From positions 1 to 22,355 of IMG/VR virus record IMGVR_UViG_3300035179_000067: a stretch of 22,355 bases of DNA. One strand, written 5' to 3'. Positions 1-8,300 of this stretch are shown one piece after another (the stretch's first letter is position 1; each line of letters starts with the position of its first letter). The notes beneath the pieces were generated by a model that was given only the letters and a program-made list of their open reading frames with translations, had not been told where the DNA came from and ran no database searches. Source of the stretch: a virus. Made by a program: the position numbers and the translations under genes.

Positions 1-1302
1 CCCAAGAGCAGAAGAGAAAGAATATTAAAAGAGATAAAAAATCTAAGCGATGAAGAGAAGTTAAATTTTTTATATAATTGGAGGCTTTGGGCCCGATCTA
101 AACAGTTACCACCGAGAGGAAATTGGTTTGGCTGGTTATTAAGATCAGGAAGGGGCTTTGGCAAAACTAGGGCAGGGGCAGAATTTATAATAGAGCGAGT
201 AAAAAAAGGGTTTAAAAGGATAGCTTTAATAGGCCAGACTAAAGCAGATGTCAGGGATGCCATGATAGAAGTAGGGGAATCTTCAATATTGCAAGTTTCT
301 AACCCTCTTTTTACACCTAATTATGAACCTTCCAAGAGAAGATTGACCTGGCCTAACGGGGCGATTGCAATATCTTATTCCGGAGATGAGCCAGACCAGT
401 TAAGAGGGGAACAGCACGATACGGTCTGGATCGATGAACTGTCCAAATTCAAGTATCCGCAATTAACCTGGGATAACATGGAATTCGGTTTAAGAATAGG
501 ACCTAATCCCCAGGTGGTAATTACTACCACCCCCCGGCCTATTCCTATAATTAAAGATTTAATTAATGATCCTGGTATAAAAGATATTAGGGGAAACAGC
601 TATGAGAATATAGACAATCTGTCGCAAAAATATATCAATCGGGTAATTAAAAAGTATGAGGGTACAAGATTAGGAAGGCAAGAGATTCATGGCTATATCT
701 TAGAAGACAACCCCGATGCCCTGTGGACCAGAAAGATCATTGAGAAAAATCGTAGGAATAAAGCTCCTAAATTAATCAGGGTGGCCATTGCAGTTGATCC
801 CCAGGCTACCGATAATATCATGTCCTCTGAAACCGGGATAATCGGGGGCGGTTTAAGTGAGGATCGGCACGTCTGGATCTTGGAAGATGCCACCATAAAA
901 GGAAGTCCAGATAAATGGGGAAATGCAGCGGTAACCGTCTATCATAAACTTTTGGCGGACCGGATAGTTGGAGAAGTAAATAATGGCGGTGATATGGTAG
1001 AATATGTTATAAGGTCAATCGAACCTAATATAGCATATAAGAGCGTTAGGGCTTCCCGGGGTAAATATATCAGGGCTGAACCTGTATCGGCTTTATATGA
1101 GCAAAATAAAATCCACCATGTAGGGAGTTTTCCAGATTTAGAAGATCAACTTTGCGAGTGGGTGCCAGGAGATAAATCACCGGATCGATTAGATGCCTTA
1201 GTCTGGTTAATTTTTGAATTAATGCCCGATATGTTAGAAGATAGTTTTATAATTGAAGGGAGGAGTGCAGGAAGGAGATTGACCGCTGATCAAAACTGGT
1301 AA
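1..1302 (+). CDS. terL: Phage terminase large subunit (5' end outside the window)
   Basis: This is the ATPase-nuclease that packages phage DNA into the prohead and cuts the concatemer. The frame is open from base 1, so the N-terminus lies upstream; the first ATG inside the window (262) is internal, because the ATPase core starts before it. Walker A (GRGFGKT) is at 148-168 and Walker B (VWIDEL) at about 424-441. The RNase H-like nuclease half shows the expected acidic positions: AVDPQATD near 790, GEVNNGGD near 973 and DRLDALVW near 1186. The 433 residues visible are close to the usual 420-550. The C-terminus is intact. A promoter and the head operon follow after 170 nt. The family call is firm; the packaging type (cos or pac) cannot be told from this. 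Confidence 0.95.
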   Translation, partial: PKSRRERILKEIKNLSDEEKLNFLYNWRLWARSKQLPPRGNWFGWLLRSGRGFGKTRAGAEFIIERVKKGFKRIALIGQTKADVRDAMIEVGESSILQVSNPLFTPNYEPSKRRLTWPNGAIAISYSGDEPDQLRGEQHDTVWIDELSKFKYPQLTWDNMEFGLRIGPNPQVVITTTPRPIPIIKDLINDPGIKDIRGNSYENIDNLSQKYINRVIKKYEGTRLGRQEIHGYILEDNPDALWTRKIIEKNRRNKAPKLIRVAIAVDPQATDNIMSSETGIIGGGLSEDRHVWILEDATIKGSPDKWGNAAVTVYHKLLADRIVGEVNNGGDMVEYVIRSIEPNIAYKSVRASRGKYIRAEPVSALYEQNKIHHVGSFPDLEDQLCEWVPGDKSPDRLDALVWLIFELMPDMLEDSFIIEGRSAGRRLTADQNW

Positions 1303-1310
1303 TGATGGCA

Positions 1311-1340
1311 CTATAATTTATATTATGTAAAGTAAAAAAT
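1311..1340. repeat. Copy 1 of a 30-bp AT-rich inverted repeat (partner 22266-22295)
   Basis: The reverse complement of this stretch matches 22266-22295 at 26 of 30 positions, including the exact core TTTACTTTACATAA. It abuts the -35 box of the head-operon promoter. Because it is AT-rich the match could be chance; it is recorded because both copies sit in non-coding DNA near the two ends of the window. Confidence 0.35.
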
Positions 1341-1369
1341 TTGACAATAAATAATTAATATGTTATTCT
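1341..1369 (+). promoter_or_regulatory. Sigma-70-type promoter of the head operon
   Basis: TTGACA (1341-1346), a 17-nt spacer, then TATTCT (1364-1369) preceded by TG at 1361-1362, making an extended -10. Predicted transcription start is near 1376. The first thing transcribed is a leader holding an intrinsic terminator (1405-1457), then the portal gene at 1475. Confidence 0.75.
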
Positions 1370-1404
1370 GAAAAAAAATAAATATTCTCAAAGCGAGCAC
1401 CATT

Positions 1405-1457
1405 AGAGAGCCAGATTTGAGAATGCCAAAAGCATTCTTGACTGGCTCTCTTTTTTT
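1405..1457 (+). terminator. Intrinsic terminator in the leader of the portal gene
   Basis: AGAGAGCCAG (1405-1414) pairs perfectly with CTGGCTCTCT (1442-1451). An inner helix GAATGC (1421-1426) / GCATTC (1432-1437) lies inside, and T1451-1457 follows. It lies between the promoter at 1341 and the portal start at 1475, so it must be read through for head gene expression from that promoter. Its 5' arm and the upstream GAGCnCCATT are shared with the terminator at 17121. Confidence 0.85.
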
Positions 1458-1474
1458 ATTTCTAAAGGTGATAT

Positions 1475-3907
1475 ATGGATATAAAAAATATATTTCAAAA
1501 TACCAAAGAGACTATAAAAAAATTAGTTAAACCGGAAATGGGCGAAATGTCCCATTCTGGAACTGATATCTGGGGTATGGCCAATCTTCCTGTCTATAAT
1601 CCTGATGATCTAGTAGGAAAAAAGGGATTAGATATTTATAGGACTATGCAAAAACGAGATGGCCAGGTTAAAGCTGTCTTTATGTTAAAGAAGCATGCCC
1701 GGTTATCTACCCCCTGGAGTATCAGACCGGAAGATGAGAATGATCAAGATGCTGTAAAACAGGCTGAATTTATAGAGTATTGTTTTTCAGATATGAAGGG
1801 GAATATAAATAATTCCCTGCTTAAAATATGGAATGCCATGAGAGATGGCTATTCTGTGGCTGAGACTAATTACAAGATTATCCCCGGTGGAGAATTTAAG
1901 GGGATGATCGGGATTGATAATATCAAGGTAAGAAAAGCTACAAATTATATGTTTGAATGTGATGAGCATGGCAATATCAAAGAGGAAGGATTGATAGAAG
2001 CCGGTAAAAACCACTTACCTATTAATAAATTTATTCTTTTTACCTATAACCCTAATGATGATGATGCAGAAAGTTTATATGGTGAGTCCGATTTTAGGGC
2101 TGCCTATCGATATTATTTCTCTAACGATATCATTCAAAGGTTCTGGAATATCTTTTTAGAAAAGTTTGGCCAGCCCACCGTAATAGGTCGTTATGTTGCC
2201 GGTACTCCCAAAATTAAGCAAGATGAATATTTAGACATCTTAAAAAATATACAGACTGATACTGCCATAGTTATGCCTGTAGGTTTAGAAGCCGAACTTT
2301 TAGAGGCTACCAGGAGAGGGGATGCAGGATATAAAGAAGCCTTTGATAGTAATAACGCGATGATAGCCAGGTCCTTATTGGTAGGCACTCTTTTAATGGA
2401 TAGTGGAGAAAAGGGTTCCTGGGCCTTATCGAAAACTCATTTTGATATCTTTATTTACATTCTTGATTATTTAGGTGAGGAAACCGAAGATACTATAATC
2501 CGGGAGCAGGTCATAAAAAGATTAATAGATTTTAACTTCCCTCAACCTAAATATCCTTATTTTAAATTTGAATCTCTAATTAAAGAGGACCAGAAGGCTA
2601 AAGCTGAAATTGCCAAGATGTTAGTTGATGCAGGGTTAATTAATCCAGAAGAGGAATGGGTCAGAGGATTTTTGAAGATCCCGGCCAAAGAAGAGGGTAT
2701 AGTTTTACCTGAACCTAAACCTAAAGGCGGATTATTTATAAAAAATTATGAAAAATATCATAGAAAAAATCAATGTATGGAATGCTCTAAGCCTCCTGTT
2801 TATGAATGCTTATGGGCTGAAGGGTTTGGACACGCTTGGTTTTGTAAACAACATTTTAAAGAATGGGCTATAACTGGTGATGGTAAAGATGAAATAAATT
2901 CTATTAAAGAAATAAAAGATGGCAAGGCAAGTGAAAAATTTGGAGATAATCCTAACCCTAATTTAATTAAGGAATTAAATAAAATTATTAAAAATACAGA
3001 AGATTATCAGGCTAGATTATCAAGGCAGCCTAATCAATATGAAAAGAAATGTAATTTTACCAGGATAATCAAGAATTTAGATAACTTTGAAGTAAAAGCT
3101 AAAGAAGAACTTGAAGAGATCTTGATTTGGCAAAAAGATGCTCTTAAAAAATCAATAACTAAAGCCAAGATTATGGAATCCCAGAATGCCCGGGAAGTAG
3201 AGAAAATTCAATTACATTATGTAGGTGAATTTAGAGATTGTATTGGAAAATGGCTACAGGAATTATTTGAATATGGAATGAGTGAAGTAGAAAGTGAACT
3301 AAAAATTAAAAAATTTGTGGGGTTGCCTGCTGAAAAGGCTTTGCAATATTTAAAAAATAAGGCTTTTTGGATTGCTGGAGTAACCAGAGATACTATCTTA
3401 AAAGATGCCAAAGGGATACTTTATGCTGGGATGAAAAACGGTTCAACTACTCCAGAAATTATGTTTTTACTGGATCAATTTTTCAAAAAGTTTGCTAATC
3501 CAGGAGTATTAGAAATAAAAGAAGGCAAACTTTTAACTGCTCATCATTTAGAAAATATAGTTAGGACTAATTTCTCAGATGCCTATAACCAAGGTAGGCA
3601 AGACATGATGGAAGATCCTGACGTAAAAGACATCATGGCCGGGGAAATGTTTTCAGCTATAATGGATGACCGAACTACTGAAATCTGTCAAGCCCTCGAT
3701 GGCCAAATATTTATATATGGTGATCCTGATATAGCCAGGTTTACTCCACCATTACATTATGAATGTCGCTCACAATTAATCCCGGTAACTAAATATGAAA
3801 CATTTGAGGCGATTAAACCAGAATTGAAAGCTAGGGCTTTACCGATGAAGGGTAAGGATTTTATAAATATGGAAGGAGATGAGTTATATGCCTTACAAAT
3901 ATCCTAG
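1475..3907 (+). CDS. Portal protein (Mu gp29/DUF935-like) fused to a Mu F/SPP1 gp7-like minor head protein
   Basis: The N-terminal ~430 residues resemble DUF935 portals, the dodecameric ring through which DNA enters. Examples are the early MQKRDGQVKAVF segment and the GSWALSKTHFD segment. The C-terminal ~150 residues carry the signature of Mu F-like/SPP1 gp7-like minor head proteins: DDRTTEICQALDGQ at about 731-744 and PPLHYECRS at about 759-767. These are separate adjacent genes in Mu; here one 810-residue chain joins them. The linker contains C434-x2-C437 ... C457-x2-H460 with WAEG between, a probable zinc-binding site, followed by a charged, probably helical stretch. SD AAAGGTGAT precedes the ATG at good spacing. 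The 3' end overlaps the next gene by 20 nt. Confidence 0.9.
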   Translation: MDIKNIFQNTKETIKKLVKPEMGEMSHSGTDIWGMANLPVYNPDDLVGKKGLDIYRTMQKRDGQVKAVFMLKKHARLSTPWSIRPEDENDQDAVKQAEFIEYCFSDMKGNINNSLLKIWNAMRDGYSVAETNYKIIPGGEFKGMIGIDNIKVRKATNYMFECDEHGNIKEEGLIEAGKNHLPINKFILFTYNPNDDDAESLYGESDFRAAYRYYFSNDIIQRFWNIFLEKFGQPTVIGRYVAGTPKIKQDEYLDILKNIQTDTAIVMPVGLEAELLEATRRGDAGYKEAFDSNNAMIARSLLVGTLLMDSGEKGSWALSKTHFDIFIYILDYLGEETEDTIIREQVIKRLIDFNFPQPKYPYFKFESLIKEDQKAKAEIAKMLVDAGLINPEEEWVRGFLKIPAKEEGIVLPEPKPKGGLFIKNYEKYHRKNQCMECSKPPVYECLWAEGFGHAWFCKQHFKEWAITGDGKDEINSIKEIKDGKASEKFGDNPNPNLIKELNKIIKNTEDYQARLSRQPNQYEKKCNFTRIIKNLDNFEVKAKEELEEILIWQKDALKKSITKAKIMESQNAREVEKIQLHYVGEFRDCIGKWLQELFEYGMSEVESELKIKKFVGLPAEKALQYLKNKAFWIAGVTRDTILKDAKGILYAGMKNGSTTPEIMFLLDQFFKKFANPGVLEIKEGKLLTAHHLENIVRTNFSDAYNQGRQDMMEDPDVKDIMAGEMFSAIMDDRTTEICQALDGQIFIYGDPDIARFTPPLHYECRSQLIPVTKYETFEAIKPELKARALPMKGKDFINMEGDELYALQIS

Positions 3908-5210
3908 TAATATCCCGGAAGGGATAAAAAAACTACCAGTCGAAGCCCAAAAGACTTGGATTGATATATTTAATTCGGCTTGGGAAACTTATAAAGATAG
4001 AGATGACCAAGAGGCTTTAGCAGTTGCTACTGCCTGGGCTGGATTGAAAAAAGCAGGTTGGAAGAAGGACAAAGAAGGTAACTGGGTTAAAACTGGAGAG
4101 CAGGGGAATCTAACTACTATGGAATTAGCACTTTTAGAAGCCTATTCCCAGACCTATGAGCTTAAAGATGTTGAGGTATTTGGTACTGGAGAATGGAATA
4201 AGCATAAAATTACCGATGAGGATCTTGACAATATCGTAAATGGTACTAATGAAATAATCGATCAATTAAAGCCCAAAGTAAAATTAGGCCATGATGACAA
4301 ACAGGAGATTCTACAAAAATCGGGGTTGCCTGCTGGTGGCTGGATCACTAAATTAAAGAAGGTAGGCAATAAAATTTTAGTGGATATCAAAGAAGTGCCT
4401 AAAGTCCTATATGAATTAGTTAAAAATGGAGCATATAAGAGGATATCCAGTGAGATTTTATATGATTATACCGAGCCTAGTACTAAGAAAAAGTATAAGA
4501 AGGTCCTTTCTGCCATTGCCTTCTTGGGTGCTGATCTACCGGCAGTAACTAATTTAAAAGATATTATTGCCTTATATGATGCTGATGAGGAAGCTAATTT
4601 AATTATATACGAGAAAGAAGAAAAAATAAAAAGAAAGGAAGTGATTTATATTATGGCGAACGGAATAAAAATTACAGAAGTAGAGGGAAAGAAATTTGTC
4701 GCAGTGGAAGATTTCGAGAAAGTTACCAAGGAAGCAGAGGAAAGTAAAGATTATAAGGTTAAATTTGAAGCTGAACAGAAAAAAACTAAGGAATCAGAAG
4801 AGAAGTTAAACAAAATCTCTAAGGAAAAAAGAGAAGCTGAAATTAAAACCTTTACTGATTCTCACTGCTCCGAAAAGGACATGCGGTTTCTACCTAAACA
4901 GAAAGAAGTTTTGATGGCTCTTATAGGGTCAACTTCTGATGAGAAGAAAATTAAGTTTATGGTAGATAATAAAGAAACTGAACTTTCACAGCGAGAATTA
5001 CTGGAGAAATTTATTGAACTTCAACCTAATTTCTCTGACTCTATCTTTGCTGAATTAAGCAAGGGGAAAGAGGAAGAAGGGGAAGAAGGCAAAGAAAAAT
5101 TAACTCCAGAAGAAAAGAAAGTCCAGAAGTACATGGATGAGCATAAAGACGTATCTTATCGAGATGCTGTCTTAGCCGTTCTGGAGTCTACTGAAGAAAA
5201 GAAAAAATAA
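3888..5210 (+). CDS. ChaB domain - Mu I-like prohead protease - scaffold fusion
   Basis: Three parts are visible. Residues 1-~65 (MPYKYPSNIPEGIKKLP, then AWETYKDRDD and AVATAWAGLKKAGW) look like a ChaB domain. Residues ~80-230 are a Mu I-like maturation protease with KLGHD (His135) and RISSEI (Ser187/Ser188), the expected His/Ser catalytic region. From ~256 to 440 the chain is charged and predicted coiled coil, as in scaffolds. The start at 3888 is preferred over the in-frame ATG at 3879 because AAGGAG at 3873-3878 is 9 nt before 3888 but touches 3879. The protease is expected to process scaffold and capsid during head maturation. The gene overlaps the portal 3' end and is followed directly by the decoration and capsid genes. 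Confidence 0.9.
   Translation: MPYKYPSNIPEGIKKLPVEAQKTWIDIFNSAWETYKDRDDQEALAVATAWAGLKKAGWKKDKEGNWVKTGEQGNLTTMELALLEAYSQTYELKDVEVFGTGEWNKHKITDEDLDNIVNGTNEIIDQLKPKVKLGHDDKQEILQKSGLPAGGWITKLKKVGNKILVDIKEVPKVLYELVKNGAYKRISSEILYDYTEPSTKKKYKKVLSAIAFLGADLPAVTNLKDIIALYDADEEANLIIYEKEEKIKRKEVIYIMANGIKITEVEGKKFVAVEDFEKVTKEAEESKDYKVKFEAEQKKTKESEEKLNKISKEKREAEIKTFTDSHCSEKDMRFLPKQKEVLMALIGSTSDEKKIKFMVDNKETELSQRELLEKFIELQPNFSDSIFAELSKGKEEEGEEGKEKLTPEEKKVQKYMDEHKDVSYRDAVLAVLESTEEKKK
4653..5210 (+). CDS. Nested scaffold protein from an internal start (inferred)
   Basis: An in-frame ATG at 4653 (Met256 of the protease fusion) is preceded by AAAGGAAGTGAT at 4634-4645, which matches the ideal SD AAAGGAGGTGAT at 11 of 12 positions. 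Translation here would give a separate 185-residue coiled-coil scaffold. The arrangement is known from phage Mu (I/Z) and lambda (C/Nu3). The site lies right at the boundary between the protease domain and the scaffold region, which supports a real start. Confidence 0.65.
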   Translation: MANGIKITEVEGKKFVAVEDFEKVTKEAEESKDYKVKFEAEQKKTKESEEKLNKISKEKREAEIKTFTDSHCSEKDMRFLPKQKEVLMALIGSTSDEKKIKFMVDNKETELSQRELLEKFIELQPNFSDSIFAELSKGKEEEGEEGKEKLTPEEKKVQKYMDEHKDVSYRDAVLAVLESTEEKKK

Positions 5211-5245
5211 TCTAATAAAATAAAAAACGAAAAGAGGTGTTAAAT

Positions 5246-5632
5246 ATGTCTCAGGCTGTTGGAGCTTTAGATATAACTCTTAAAGCTGGTGAAGCCTTAA
5301 CTGCTAAGCAATATTATTTTGTAAAACTCGATGTCAATGGCGATGTTGTCGCTTGTGGTTTAAATGGAGTCTCTATCGGTATTTTACAGAATGCTCCTAG
5401 TGTTGTCGGGAAGGCTGCTAGGGTAAGAGTATTAGGTACGAGTAAATTAGTAATGGGTGAAGCGTGCGATGAAGGAGAAGCATTAACTTCTACTGCTACC
5501 GGAGTCGGTGAAGTAGTGGATGCTGCCGATGAGTATGCTGGGGCAATAGCTCTGGAAGCTGCCGGTAGTATAGATGAAATAATAGAAGTTTTAATTACGC
5601 ACATGTATTCTCCTGTTTCTCATGCTGGATAA
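5246..5632 (+). CDS. Capsid decoration protein (DUF2190-like)
   Basis: A 128-residue, small-residue-rich beta protein (AGEALTAKQYYFVKLDVNG, then GVSIGILQNAP and GKAARVRVLG) of the type found just before major capsid genes, which caps or cements the outer capsid surface. An upstream in-frame GTG at 5237 is part of the SD (AAAGAGGTG, 5231-5239) and cannot be the start; ATG 5246 is 6 nt after it. Lies between scaffold and major capsid genes as expected. The exact family name is less certain than the role. Confidence 0.8.
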   Translation: MSQAVGALDITLKAGEALTAKQYYFVKLDVNGDVVACGLNGVSIGILQNAPSVVGKAARVRVLGTSKLVMGEACDEGEALTSTATGVGEVVDAADEYAGAIALEAAGSIDEIIEVLITHMYSPVSHAG

Positions 5633-5667
5633 TAAATAATTTATAAAAGAAAGGAGTGTTAAATTAA

Positions 5668-6579
5668 ATGCCAGATGTAGAAAATGTTCATAAAGATCAA
5701 ATATTAACCAATATTTCCGTAATGTACCGTAATGCGGCCTATGTTGGAACAGAATTAATGCCGATTGTACCGGTTAAAAAGAAATCGGACATATATTATA
5801 TATATAATGATAAAGCTGATCGGTTTAGGATTCCCAAAACTTTGAGGGCTCCTAAGACTGAATCAAGAACTGTGGATTGGAAAGTAACCACTGATGGTTA
5901 TGTGTGCGATGAACATGCCTTAAATGATTTAATTGATGATATAGAAAGAGATAATGCAGATAGCCCTCTAAACCTTGAAGTAGATACCGTAGAATTTTTA
6001 ACTGATATCCTTCAATTAGGTTTGGAGATGAGGATCAAAGATATATTAGAGGCAAACTTATCGGCCAATGCTCCGTCTATTAAATGGGATGTTTATACTG
6101 ACGGTTCTAATCCTATAGGAGATATTGAAACCGGGAAGGATGCCATACATGCGGTAATCTTTAAAGAACCCAATGTATTGCTATTAGGAAAGGCTGTCTA
6201 TGATAAGCTGAAACATCATCCCAATATTTTGGAACGGATTAAATACGTTCAAAAAGGCGTAGTTACTCCTGATCTTATGGCCAGTGTATTTGAAATAGAA
6301 AAGGTGATAGTCGGTAAAGCTGGTTATAATACAGCCAAAGAAGGGAAGCCTGAATCTTTATCTTATCTCTGGGGTAAGAATGCCATATTGGCTTATGTAG
6401 AACCTAAACCTGGAATAAAGAAATTCTCTTTAGGTTATACCTTCCAATCTCAACCATTTCAAACCAGAAGGGCAAGGATAGAAGTAAAACATAGTGATTG
6501 GTTTGAAGTGGGTGACATAGAAGCTGAAAAAATGGTTTGTGTTGCTTGTGGATATAGAATATCCCCGGCAATAACCTAA
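5668..6579 (+). CDS. Major capsid protein (HK97-fold type)
   Basis: A 303-residue protein after the decoration gene, with the size and layout of HK97-fold coats: an N-terminal helical arm, a central YVCDEHALNDLIDDI segment, an alpha/beta part, and a C-terminal WFEVGDIEAEKMV segment typical of coats of Mu-like-head siphoviruses. No N-terminal delta domain of HK97 size is present, consistent with a separate scaffold. SD AAAGGAGTG lies about 10 nt before the ATG. A strong hairpin without a T-run follows the stop at 6591-6621 and may set the ratio of coat to later proteins. Confidence 0.9.
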   Translation: MPDVENVHKDQILTNISVMYRNAAYVGTELMPIVPVKKKSDIYYIYNDKADRFRIPKTLRAPKTESRTVDWKVTTDGYVCDEHALNDLIDDIERDNADSPLNLEVDTVEFLTDILQLGLEMRIKDILEANLSANAPSIKWDVYTDGSNPIGDIETGKDAIHAVIFKEPNVLLLGKAVYDKLKHHPNILERIKYVQKGVVTPDLMASVFEIEKVIVGKAGYNTAKEGKPESLSYLWGKNAILAYVEPKPGIKKFSLGYTFQSQPFQTRRARIEVKHSDWFEVGDIEAEKMVCVACGYRISPAIT

Positions 6580-6590
6580 TAAATAAATAT

Positions 6591-6621
6591 AGAGGGGGAG
6601 GATTCGACGTTCTTCCCCTCT
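6591..6621 (+). promoter_or_regulatory. Strong stem-loop directly after the capsid gene
   Basis: Bases 6591-6602 pair with 6610-6621: seven G/C-rich Watson-Crick pairs (AGAGGGG/CCCCTCT), then five more including two G-U. The loop is TTCGACG. No T-tract follows (AATAATAAG), so it is not a standard intrinsic terminator. It may stabilise the upstream coat mRNA 3' end or be a processing site. It ends 19 nt before the next start codon. Confidence 0.6.
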
Positions 6622-6640
6622 AATAATAAGGGAGCAATAA

Positions 6641-7087
6641 ATGGCTTTTTGTGAGAATACCGACGTTTTAACCAATTTGAATATGTCAACAAATGAAGTA
6701 CCTACTGCATTACTGGCTAAAGCTATCGTCAAAGCTGATGCAGAGATAAGAGCAGCTTTCTCATCTGATCTATTGACTGCTCTTGACGCTTTAGAGACTA
6801 CTCCGGCCATCATAAAATCTTTAGCTGAGGATATTGCCTCTTATTATGTGATAAGAGGATTGTATTCGGGAAGGATACCGAGTACTAATGAATGGATTGA
6901 TCGATATAAAGAAGCGAAAGAGACCCTCAAAGATATTGCTAGTGGTACGAAACAGATTGAAGGTATTACCATAGACGTGGGGGCTATTCAATCTACTACT
7001 AAAGACTATAAAAGGACCTTTGATGAGAGGGATGAAACTTGCTGGGGAATTGATTCTGGTAAGATAGAGGATTTAGAAAATGACTAA
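6641..7087 (+). CDS. Head-tail connector adaptor, DUF1320 (Mu gp36-like)
   Basis: 148 residues. The N-terminal half is helical with alternating alanines (ALLAKAIVKADAEIRAAF) and is followed by LAEDIASYYVIRGLYSGR, the core of DUF1320/gp36 proteins that attach under the portal. SD AAGGGAGC lies before ATG 6641. The last 8 nt overlap the following gpG-like gene, as in other Mu-like head clusters. Role is by family and position. Confidence 0.85.
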   Translation: MAFCENTDVLTNLNMSTNEVPTALLAKAIVKADAEIRAAFSSDLLTALDALETTPAIIKSLAEDIASYYVIRGLYSGRIPSTNEWIDRYKEAKETLKDIASGTKQIEGITIDVGAIQSTTKDYKRTFDERDETCWGIDSGKIEDLEND

Positions 7088-7649
7088 TGGTGGAGCATTA
7101 ATCAGTTATGAGATAAAAGATGATGAAAAGGTAAAGGCTTTATTAAAAAAGGCAGGGGAAAAAGCTAAAGATCTTAGAGTCCCTTTAAAACAATGCGGGA
7201 TATTAATGTTAGGCTCTATCGATAAAAATTTTAGAGAGGAAGGTAGACCTACAAGATGGGCCCCACTTTCACCAATGACCATAGCTATGAGAAGGAAAGA
7301 GGGTAAGGGAGCAAAGATATTACAGGATACCGGGATGGGAAAAGGCTCTATTGTTTATGAAGTCGTATCTGATCAGGAAGTCCAAATAGGAACTAGACTT
7401 GATTATATGAGGATACACCAAGAAGGTGGCTCTATTAAAATACCGGCAAGAGATATTTTTCCGGTAAAAGCGAGGGCTCTACACTGGGTTGATCCTGACA
7501 CTGGGGAAAATGTTTTTGCTATGCACGTTCACCAGAAGGCAAGGACTGCCAAAATACCCCAGCGTAAATTTCTACTCTTCCAGGAAGAGGATAAAACAAA
7601 TATAGTCAGGATCTTCACCGAATATTTAGAGGAGATAACTAAGGAATGA
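7080..7649 (+). CDS. Phage virion morphogenesis protein (Mu gpG-like)
   Basis: 189 residues with the family pattern: FREEGRPTRWAPLSPMTI, then a short KILQDTGMGKGSI segment, VQIGTRLDYMRIHQEGG and a late IPQRKFL. Members sit at the head-tail joint and are needed for virion completion or tail attachment. Translationally coupled on both sides: an 8-nt overlap upstream and an ATGA overlap with the next gene at 7646. Confidence 0.88.
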   Translation: MTNGGALISYEIKDDEKVKALLKKAGEKAKDLRVPLKQCGILMLGSIDKNFREEGRPTRWAPLSPMTIAMRRKEGKGAKILQDTGMGKGSIVYEVVSDQEVQIGTRLDYMRIHQEGGSIKIPARDIFPVKARALHWVDPDTGENVFAMHVHQKARTAKIPQRKFLLFQEEDKTNIVRIFTEYLEEITKE

Positions 7650-8092
7650 AATTAGAGACTATCTGGAATAAGGTTAAAACAATTTTAGAAGATGATGCTG
7701 TTTTAAAAACCTATATTAAAATCGTATATGCAGGGACACGCGATAATATCCCAACAAATAATTTCCCCTGTATTATCTTGGAACCTACCAATGCACCAGA
7801 AGAGGCGATAACCATGCCTCATAATACGGAGATAAATTTTACTGCCACTATTTATGCCTATATAAAGATTTTCGAGGTGGATAAACAAATAGTAGGTGAT
7901 GAAACTACTAAAGGAATATTAGACGTTAATTTCGATATTAAAAAAGCTCTCGGCGCTCATATTGATTTGGATGGGGAATGTCTATATTTTAGTTTCCCGG
8001 ATACTAGATTTAGTTTTAATTCTTATCCGTATAGAGGAGTAGATATAGATATAAAAATAACTTTAAGGCAAAATTTTGTAACTCGGACTTAA
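7646..8092 (+). CDS. Probable tail terminator / tail completion protein
   Basis: A 148-residue protein beginning LETIWNKVKTILEDDAVL and containing a mixed alpha/beta core (NNFPCIILEP, INFTATIYAYI, DIKITLRQ). Sequence recognition is weak. The call rests on position (between gpG-like and tail tube), size (130-160 aa is usual) and the start pattern. It shares an ATGA stop/start with the previous gene. In the virion it would cap the tail tube at the head side. Confidence 0.65.
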   Translation: MKLETIWNKVKTILEDDAVLKTYIKIVYAGTRDNIPTNNFPCIILEPTNAPEEAITMPHNTEINFTATIYAYIKIFEVDKQIVGDETTKGILDVNFDIKKALGAHIDLDGECLYFSFPDTRFSFNSYPYRGVDIDIKITLRQNFVTRT

Positions 8093-8106
8093 AAGAAGGT
8101 GATTTT

Positions 8107-8298
8107 ATGATATTGAAATATAATCGAAAAACTGAATTAGAAGTAGTTGGATTAGGAGTTTTTAAACCTAGTGAATTTGTAATAACTGATGATGAATCAA
8201 AAGCGAAAAAATATTTAGATACTGGATATTTTGATGAAGTTAAAGAGAAAGAAATAGAAATTAAGAAAAGAAAATCTAAAAAGAAAGGAGCTGATTAA
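8107..8298 (+). CDS. Small hypothetical protein between tail terminator and tail tube
   Basis: 63 residues, not recognised. The first ~45 form a possible small beta domain (YNRKTELEVVGLGVF, SEFVITDDE, YLDTGYFDEV) and the last ~17 are nearly all Lys/Glu (KEKEIEIKKRKSKKKGAD). SD AAGGTGAT precedes the ATG. Small proteins of this kind often sit in this slot in siphoviruses and Mu-like phages. Translation is well supported by spacing (2 nt before the tube gene); function is unknown. Confidence 0.7.
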   Translation: MILKYNRKTELEVVGLGVFKPSEFVITDDESKAKKYLDTGYFDEVKEKEIEIKKRKSKKKGAD

Positions 8299-8300
8299 TA

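Noticed and set aside
5314-5604. Long minus-strand open frame opposite the decoration gene
   Set aside because: It has no SD or promoter and its composition is what is expected of the shadow of the + strand gene; the same holds for the other minus-strand frames over structural genes.
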